From Lunasporangiospora selenospora (taxonomy: Eukaryota; Mortierellomycota; Mortierellomycetes; Mortierellales; Mortierellaceae), in contig JAABOA010000298.1 in NCBI GenBank assembly GCA_015680635.1, positions 1-17,366 of the forward strand: a stretch of 17,366 nucleotides of DNA, written 5' to 3'. This document shows, piece after piece, positions 11,260 through 17,366 of this stretch. The first letter of the stretch is position 1, and every line of letters starts with the position of its first letter. The notes beneath the pieces were generated by a model. It searched no databases, was not told the origin of the DNA, and saw only the letters and a program-made list of their open reading frames with translations. The translations under genes and the position numbers were made by a program.

Positions 11260-11421
11260 AGTAGCGAGTGCTTGATTGATGGGGTATTGGGGTAATGAAT
11301 GGAAGAGCGCAAGGAGAGAGAAGGGATGTAGCCTAATAAATCCGTTTTTGGATACCGCAGTCATGTGCTGCGGCCATCATACAACGAACAAAGCTCCAAT
11401 GGCACTTTGCTGAATGGACAT
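8170..11421 (-). CDS. ELAC2: Long-form tRNase Z (tRNA 3' endonuclease)
   Basis: Zinc-dependent endonuclease that cuts the 3' trailer from pre-tRNAs in the nucleus and/or mitochondrion (Trz1/ELAC2). Exons on the minus strand: 11421-11383, 11187-11004, 10889-9498, 9390-9152, 9051-8170; phases agree, 911 residues (human about 826). The N-terminal half is the degenerate beta-lactamase fold with RYLFNCGEGTQRL and GGLPGLLLT. The C-terminal half holds the active site: LDVGEG (about 554), SHLHADHHLG with the HxHxDH zinc motif at 600-605, PVNHC with His 741, YSGDTRP with Asp 763, HEATFED with His 786, the HST loop at 803, and THFSQRYP with His 825. All key residues are present, so the enzyme should be active. 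The 13-codon first exon (MSIQQSAIGALFV, donor GTATGA) is the weakest call. An alternative is translation from the open frame at 11364, which reads through a GA repeat. It lies only 93 bases downstream of the SDR gene. Confidence 0.93.
11235..11259. repeat. (AG)n microsatellite in tRNase Z intron 1
   Basis: An uninterrupted AG dinucleotide run lies within the proposed first intron (11188-11382) of the tRNase Z gene. On the coding strand it appears as a CT run on the pyrimidine-rich approach to the acceptor. Translated in the open frame it would give Ser-Leu repeats, which is one reason to treat this stretch as intronic. Confidence 0.85.
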
Positions 11422-11488
11422 TGCCGCAGGCTGGGGCTGTGCACTGCGAGATGACAGACCAAAGGGGCAAGAAGGAAAAAAAATAAAC

Positions 11489-11494
11489 TTTATT
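11489..11494 (-). terminator. Polyadenylation signal of the SDR gene
   Basis: AATAAA on the minus strand (forward TTTATT) lies about 20 bases beyond the SDR stop codon at 11515-11517. It is only 68 bases upstream of the proposed tRNase Z start, so the 3' end of one transcript abuts the promoter of the next. Confidence 0.6.
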
Positions 11495-11514
11495 GGTGAA
11501 AGGATAAAGATGGT

Positions 11515-12561
11515 CTAGAGGTATCCATATTTCTTCTTAGCGAGCCATCTTACGAGGCTGGGGCTGACGATCTGGAGCACTATACTAACATGATAGAACC
11601 ATGGCATCACCACATTATGCAGACGGAGATCTGAGCCTCGAACAATCCCTTCAGCACACGCGCGAGCCGATATGGCACCTTTCTTTGTTCCTGCAACCTC
11701 TTTTTTCTCAGAAGCAGCGGGTGAAGAGTCTGTCGGAGGGAGATCAACTGCAGAATTACGAAGATCAGTTGACACGGTTCCAGGAGAGACAATTGACACA
11801 TGAACGCCAGACCGCTCAACCTCCATTCCAAGCGCATCAAAGAACCCCTGTGCTGCATGCTTGCTCCCGCAATAAATTGACCGTGTAGGAGCGCTAATTT
11901 TACCAGCCATCGATGAGACGACAATGATATTGCCTGCAGGGCCTGTTTGCTTCAATGCTGGCAGGAAGTAGCTCGTGAGGTTCAGTGGCGCGTGATAATT
12001 GACATTCATGATCCGTTGAGACGCCTCAAGTGCAGCCTGAGCATTGGAAGGCATCAAATGGGAAAACCTTTCCGAACTTGAGGTCGAGGATGAGGCATCT
12101 GATTCGGCAAGAGACGAGGGAGAGCAATTCTTCCATGATTTTGATGGGTCGATCCCAGCCAACTCTTCGAATGGGAGTACAGAGATAACGCCTGCACAAA
12201 TGATCAAGGTGTCGACCCGGCCGTCCAGGGCCTGAAGCGACTCGAGGGTGACTTTGGAAACGTCTTCGGGGAGAGTCACATCTGCTTGGATGATATGGAT
12301 TGATCCTGCGGAAGGGCAAAGTTCCTGGGAGAGTTGCTGGAGAAGCTCGAGCCTGCGAGCAACTAGAATGAGATGTGCATGACGTTCAGCATAGATGCGA
12401 GCCAACTCGGATCCAATGCCAGAGCTAGCACCAATGATGACAACCCGTTCACTTTCGGGTGAGATCAGAGTGGTGCGAGCAGGTTTGTGGGCAGTAAAGG
12501 CACGCGAGAGGACAAGGGGTAATGCGAGGATGGCGCCGAAAATAAACGCGTGGGATGCCAT
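11515..12561 (-). CDS. Membrane-anchored short-chain dehydrogenase/reductase
   Basis: Classical SDR oxidoreductase of 348 residues, no introns. An N-terminal hydrophobic segment (4-20) suggests an ER-membrane anchor. The cofactor motif GASSGIG is at 44-50. The VARR at 67-70, after the second strand, favours NADP(H). The catalytic set is complete: Asn 186 (NVNY), Ser 216/217 (VVSS), Tyr 230 and Lys 234 (YCGSK), then SPGTVSTDL. The usual NNAG motif reads ICAG (121-124), with Cys in place of the second Asn. A Ser-rich insert of about 40 residues (138-178) sits between strand 4 and the active-site helix. A second hydrophobic stretch lies near 318-340. Overall wording is closest to the 11-beta-hydroxysteroid dehydrogenase/DHRS7B group, so lipid or steroid-like carbonyls are plausible substrates, but this is not shown. 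I chose ATG 12561 (ATCATGG context); the open frame extends six codons upstream but without an ATG. Shares a divergent promoter with COG7. Confidence 0.88.
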   Translation of the reverse strand: MASHAFIFGAILALPLVLSRAFTAHKPARTTLISPESERVVIIGASSGIGSELARIYAERHAHLILVARRLELLQQLSQELCPSAGSIHIIQADVTLPEDVSKVTLESLQALDGRVDTLIICAGVISVLPFEELAGIDPSKSWKNCSPSSLAESDASSSTSSSERFSHLMPSNAQAALEASQRIMNVNYHAPLNLTSYFLPALKQTGPAGNIIVVSSMAGKISAPTRSIYCGSKHAAQGFFDALGMEVERSGVHVSIVSPGTVSTDLRNSAVDLPPTDSSPAASEKKEVAGTKKGAISARACAEGIVRGSDLRLHNVVMPWFYHVSIVLQIVSPSLVRWLAKKKYGYL

Positions 12562-12763
12562 GATGTCCAAGTTTTGCAAAGGTTATTAAGAGTGGTGGCG
12601 ACAATGGAGCGAAATGGGGAGATTTTTTGCTGCCTGGTCGAAACCAAAAGGTGGCTTCTACCACGGGCGAACAGCGCGCCACCGAACCTTGGTTCCTCAT
12701 CGCGCATTAAAGAACGACGCGAAGGCCATTCACTTTTTCCTATTCCACACATCTCATCTCATC
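12562..12763. promoter_or_regulatory. Divergent promoter between SDR and COG7
   Basis: Only 202 bases separate the two start codons. Near the middle is the inverted repeat GAACC-TT-GGTTC (12684-12695), flanked by GCGCG on the left and CGCGC on the right, which makes a nested symmetric element that could bind a dimeric factor. A CT-rich stretch (12735-12760) precedes the COG7 ATG, typical of fungal 5' leaders. Upstream ATGs at 12604 and 12614 fall in this interval; the one at 12614 is in frame with COG7. Confidence 0.5.
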
Positions 12764-15700
12764 ATGCCCACCGCGGCTCGGTCTTATCTGCGTGCCCAGG
12801 GCTTACCTACCTCTATGGCCAGCCTGGGCCCTGGGCCCGGCCCGGTGATTGACTCAGCTTTCACGGCTCCTGAGTTTGACATCAAAGCATGGATCAATGC
12901 TGCACTTGACAGTTACCCTCGCCAGCCCACGCCATCTTCACAACCCGCCGTTGCTTCGTCATCCCCATCATCCACTCTAGCTACTGATGCTTCGCTTGAT
13001 GCCTCGCTCGACCTCCTCCAGACCCCAGCACTAGACCCTGTTTTAGGTAATCCCATTGCGCTGCCTGCATGTGTGTGTGCGTGTGTGCATGTGCGTGTGT
13101 GTGCATGTTATACATGTATTCAACGGTTATTCTTGTCCTGGAAAACGACTCAACCGACAAGCAGTTGGCAGAATTTAACGGCGCTCGTGTACCATCTACT
13201 CTTTGTTAGATGAAAAGAGTCAAGAGAACCAGGACTTGACCTCAACCTCTTCTCTTGTGACCAGTCCACTTACAAGTCTCTCATCCCGAAAAGACGGTCC
13301 CAGCGGGCAGACCCAGCTCCAAGGCTCGCCATCATCTCTTGTCAGCACTAGCGCCAGTCAGAGCCAGACTACACTCTTGACCCAGCATGCCACATCTCAC
13401 CTCACCAAGCTCCACCTTTATGCCAACCAGATATCGACAGCACTCACTTCTGTTACTCAGGACATGGTCAAGACACTTCCTCGACTGGGTCACGAACTGG
13501 ACCAGCTTCGACAGGAGACCAGCCTTCTCCAGGAAGGCATTAAACTTGTCCGGAATGATATCCATTCGATCGACAGCTCCGATACAGCTCAGGCGCTGGA
13601 CCGACTTAAATATCTTGATCTGGTCAAGACTCGGATGGAGGCAACACATGCATCATTGAGAGAAGCTGAGAATTGGAGGAATCTGGAAGCCGAAGCGAAC
13701 GAGATCCTGGCCAGAGGCGACTTTATCAAAGCAGCTACTCGACTCTCAGAGGCTGAGCGATCCCTAGTCGTCTATAAAAATACTAATGTCGAGGGCGACC
13801 GGATGGCGCTCTTGCTGGTCCTCAAGGATCAACTAGAACAGCAAGTGAAGGCTAAGGTCAAGGAAGCGTTGGAACAAAAGGATACTGCTGCCTGTCAAAT
13901 GCTGATCTCAGTTTTTGGTCTGATCGGTCGTCGGGACAGATTTCAGGAGTATTACATTGCTCAACGCCGCGCTTTTTTGCTGACCCAATGGAAACGTTCA
14001 ATGGATATATTAAGCATCGGAACCTCTGTACCTGGGTCATCTTTGACTGGAACGTCTGGGGAACCAAAGGACTTTGTTGGTGCTCTCCAGACATTTTACA
14101 ATGATGCCTCCACGATGCTCCACGACGAGTTTACGTGGATCACGAGTATTTTTGCGGATCCGCCCGCAACGATCCATAGTCTTGTCCACGATATCTTTAC
14201 GCGCATCGACCCCAATATGCATACATCCCTTCGACACATTGTGCGATCACTTGGAGATGAAGGAAGTCTACCCGTAGTAATTGCTGCGTTTACTGTGACA
14301 GAGTCTTTTGGAACACGGATGGAGCGCATTGTGACGCAACCTTTGATTGGCAACCAGCGAGAACGAAGCGGAAGTATTGTAGCACCGCGTGGTATGGGTA
14401 CTCGCGCCCGATCAGGAACACTTTTTGCTCAAAATAACCACCATCTTCAGCCACAAGCTCAGTCCAAGGACAGTACTGGAAATACTGGACCGGCGGCTAT
14501 CACGGATAACGGATACTATTGATCTGGACTCGATCCATCAAGACCAGCACGAGTGGGCCTATATTCTCTACGAACCATTCATGTCTTTTCAACGCGACTA
14601 TGGCAAATTAGAAGCTGCTCATCTTCATGCCCTGGTGGTGAAATCCGTTCCTGCTATGGCAATCTATACTGACAAGGTGGCTCGAGATCGGGAACTTGCC
14701 AAAGCAAGCTCACAACTTGTCAAGATTATGACGACAACAAACAATCTTGTATTTACATTGACTGAGGGAGCAATTGGACGGTGTATGCGACTGACCCATG
14801 GATTTGGTGCGCAAGGTTTACTGGACGGTCTGAATGGTTTCTTTAAGGAAATCCTGGACCGCTATACCGAGATCTTGATGGAGTGCCGTCGACGCTCTGG
14901 TCTTCAGGTCGAAAGCACCCATTCAACATCCGAGACTCTTTCAGCCAATCAGCAACGGTCTCTTGGTGACTTTGGTGGAGGACATAGCCGAACCAACTCG
15001 AGAAACGAGTCTAAGCTGGACTCAAGCCTGAATGAGGATGACAATGATCAATCAGAAGATTCAGAAGGTTGGGATGAAGACATTTCAGAGAAGGAACAAC
15101 GACACTTTCAAATGGGTCTCCGGTTAATGGTCCTCTGTCGCCAATTCTGTCTCAAACTTGAACAGCTGGATCTCAAGACCAAGAGAGCTCTTCGAGGTGT
15201 TGAGGAGCTGGTCAAGTTGGACCAGACCGGCGGTCATAGTCTTTCGGGAAACAGTGCCATTCAGGAAGCATCCGCAGGACTTGCAGATCAGCTAGGAGTA
15301 GGCGTTGGAGGAACTGGGTTAAGGGCCAATGCCCAATTGCCCGGTGCTGTTGTCGCATTGCTGCAACAGTCCAACTTGAATAGCTTCCGCCTCTCCGAGA
15401 TCTTGGCCACTGTAAAGGCGTCAGATCCAAAGGATGACCCACAGCATCCACACCCAACAGCAAAGAACGCTGGATTAACAGGCGAGACTATGAACCTGAC
15501 TGAAGCGGATCGCTTCGCCACTGGAGGGCTTGACTCCAAGACCCATCATCTTTTTCTTCAAAGCCATCAGCGTGCTGTACAATTTACAAAACTTTGTCAG
15601 CGGTTCATCTTTGACTCGATCTATATTCCGTTGGTGCGTCCACTCAAGGATCTAGCACTGCAACCATGCTGGACAGAAGGTCTCGATGCACAGTCAGGAC

Positions 15701-16728
15701 AGGACCAAGGAGTAGATGATGGGTCAGCAGCAAGGAGAGTCTATAAGAGTACCCTCGGAGGCACGAGGACAGATGTGATCAAGTTCCGTTCAGGCCCTAG
15801 TGAGTACATGGAGGAGCTCTTGAAACACCTGCGGTCGTTGCCGTCCACCTTTGGAGTGTACGAAGGTGACATTGGTCTCAGATTTGGGATCCAGGCTTTA
15901 CCTTATGCAGATCGACCAGCAGATGCTCATCATCAACAAGGAGATGAATCTGTATCCTCCTTGAATATGGATGGTACTCGAGCAACAACAGGGGTCTCTG
16001 GTGGATCTGGCGCACAGGGCGAAGCACAGGGCTTGGGGATTGGAGAAGCAATGTCGGTGGAAAAGATTGAGATGGAGGACCAACCAGCCTTGAATGAGGA
16101 GGAGGATTCAGATTCAGCAGTGATGCATCGTTGGATTACCTCTCTATCCCGTGCGGCAATGCATGCCCTGATTGAACAACTCTATGACCCAGCCTTTGGA
16201 ACGACATCTTCTGGACCCTCTCCTAGTCGATCCACACCTACGACTACGGCTGCTCAAAAGTCTCAGCGTCAATATTACCTGACTCGACTATCTGAGTCGG
16301 GTGCGAAACAGCTGGAGACAGATTTGGGTTACTTTGTGAGCACATACCTTGGATCGCTTGCGATTGAACCCACTCCTAGTTTCCAATCTTTACTCAGGGC
16401 TTTGAGTTTGGGCGAGGCTGGGTTATTGAGGGCTCTCCAACAGCTGCAACAATTAAGACAGCAACACCAACAACAACAAAATGAAGAGGGTGCTGAGGGC
16501 GATGAAGGAGATGAGGAAAGAGAGGACAAGGGCAAGAGAGCCAAGACCTCTGGTGGTGAATCGGTTGCGGTGGATCGAGAACAAGCGTCGATCCTTGTTC
16601 CTGGAGGTCCTGTACTACCGACTGTACTGACGGCTGGACATGAAGATGAGCTTGAACAGTTGGAGCAAGAGCAAAAGATCTTTGAGTGGGTGGCAAGACT
16701 GAAGGGGATTGCGATCCTCAGTCTTTAA
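12764..16728 (+). CDS. COG7: COG7, conserved oligomeric Golgi complex subunit 7
   Basis: Lobe B subunit of the COG tether, which captures retrograde vesicles within the Golgi. Exons 12764-13046, 13210-14391, 14474-16728; phases agree, 1239 residues against about 770 in human. EFDIKAWINAALDSY near the N-terminus matches the animal FDVKEWINAA. The coiled-coil region HLTKLHLYANQIS ... SLLQEGIKLVRNDI follows, then LREAENWRNLEAEANEIL. Exon 3 opens VLEILDRRL, matching the animal LLEFYD. Later motifs are LTHGFGAQGLLDGL (about 594), FDSIYIPL (about 867) and, at the C-terminus, SLSRAAMHAL and SGAKQLETDLGYF. The extra length comes from Ser/Gly, acidic (DDNDQSEDSEGWDEDIS) and Gln-rich linkers (about 1143-1185). 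The second intron (82 bases, GTATGG...CAG) reconciles two overlapping frames, and only this donor/acceptor pair keeps phase with COG7 wording. Start at 12764 (ATCATG) rather than the in-frame ATG at 12614, which would add about 50 residues in the promoter. Confidence 0.93.
13066..13108. repeat. Alternating purine-pyrimidine tract in COG7 intron 1
   Basis: Forty-three bases alternate strictly between pyrimidine and purine (TGCATGTGTG... with CG steps). They lie inside the 163-base first intron of COG7 (13047-13209). Such tracts are prone to left-handed Z-DNA and to length change. Confidence 0.8.
16437..16538 (+). repeat. Gln-rich then acidic low-complexity coding tract in COG7
   Basis: CAA/CAG-rich codons give LQQLQQLRQQHQQQQ, followed by Glu/Asp-rich EEGAEGDEGDEER and a basic KGKRAK. 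This sits in the C-terminal part of COG7, where animal COG7 has no counterpart. It is probably a disordered linker. Confidence 0.7.
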
Positions 16729-17366
16729 GGGGAGACTTCACACCAACATCCATGCCAAGTGTCTTTCATCCCTATCCTTTCATTTCTAGTTTACATGATT
16801 TAGAGTAGTTCTGATGAGTATGACCCTCCACTCTACCCTCAAATATATATACTATTCTCCCCTGGGCTGTGTGTACGGCGACCTTGACACAAATCTAGTG
16901 TGAGGACATTGATGGACTTAAAAGATGGTGAATCCTGTAGCAAACCTTTGCAGTAATATGAGAGCAAGGACGAAAAAAATGCTGGTTGTGGTAGACAAGG
17001 ACGTGTGTTTAATGTATCCAGACCACACGAACCGAGGTGATGGCGATATCAGAAAGCCATCGGTTTTGATAATTATGGCATAAAGAGAATATCAAGGGAA
17101 CTGAGGACACTTTCTTTCCAATTTGAAAGAGAGTTCGCTATTGTGCGTTTGTCGAATTGCTCACCTCACGCTACTTTCATGCTATTGCGATATGGTCATT
17201 CGAGATATGACAGACAATGTGCTGGACAAACAGATAGTGGAACAGCTGTGTAGCTCGGACCATGTCGTTTTTTTTACTTTCCGCTTGATAAAGGTTGAAA
17301 GACAGTCAACTCATTGTGAAGCTAATTATTTGCTCCGCATGGTCTGCTTTCCTTGTCTAGCCTTTT
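16729..17366. other. Region downstream of COG7 with no recognisable gene
   Basis: No open frame above background and no RNA gene that I can recognise. An AATATA-like element at 16842-16847, about 115 bases after the COG7 stop, is a possible weak polyadenylation signal. Short T8 and A6 runs occur near 17267 and 16972. The next gene probably lies outside the window. Confidence 0.45.

Noticed and set aside
12614-12763. N-terminal extension of COG7 from the ATG at 12614
   Set aside because: The added residues have no COG7 resemblance, fill most of the short divergent promoter, and the ATG at 12764 has the better position just before conserved sequence.
14392-14522. Apparent frameshift in COG7, where one frame stops at 14522 and the other begins at 14389
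   Set aside because: Explained by an 82-base intron (14392-14473) with GTATGG donor and CAG acceptor that joins the two frames in phase.

Overview
This is a window of nuclear DNA from a eukaryote, most likely a filamentous fungus. The genes carry many short spliceosomal introns (about 80-195 bases, GTAAGT/GTATGT-like donors, YAG acceptors). The proteins have long Ser/Asn/Gln-rich linkers, and the spacers hold AATAAA-type polyadenylation signals. The mix of fungal-style domain wording with conservation close to animal sequences (VPS54, COG7, ELAC2-type tRNase Z) suggests an early-diverging lineage such as Mucoromycota/Mortierellomycotina. That placement is inference, not proof.

Layout. (1) Bases 36-1588, minus strand: a six-exon gene for a 309-residue endosomal Qa-SNARE of the syntaxin-7/Pep12 type. 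(2) Bases 1589-2262: a divergent intergenic region. (3) Bases 2263-6854, plus strand: a nine-exon gene for VPS54, the GARP tether subunit (1249 residues), with one GC-AG intron. (4) Bases 6855-8169: the spacer between two convergent genes. It holds an AATAAA signal, an A22 tract followed by a hairpin, and a set of broken plus-strand reading frames (about 7405-7985) that look like the decayed remnant of a protein gene, tentatively of the RHS/Crinkler-like repeat-associated family. (5) Bases 8170-11421, minus strand: long-form tRNase Z (ELAC2/Trz1), five exons. (6) Bases 11515-12561, minus strand: an intronless membrane-anchored short-chain dehydrogenase/reductase. (7) Bases 12562-12763: a short divergent promoter region. 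(8) Bases 12764-16728, plus strand: COG7, a subunit of the Golgi COG tether, three exons, 1239 residues. (9) Bases 16729-17366: downstream sequence without a recognisable gene.

Three of the five intact genes act in the same traffic route. The Qa-SNARE marks late endosome/prevacuolar membranes, GARP (VPS54) captures endosome-derived carriers at the trans-Golgi, and COG captures intra-Golgi retrograde carriers. The SNARE and VPS54 share a divergent promoter region. The other two genes are a tRNA 3'-end processing enzyme and an ER-type reductase. All exon joins were worked out by hand from splice consensus, phase and family similarity. I found no convincing new multi-gene system. The most unusual item is the decayed coding remnant between VPS54 and tRNase Z.
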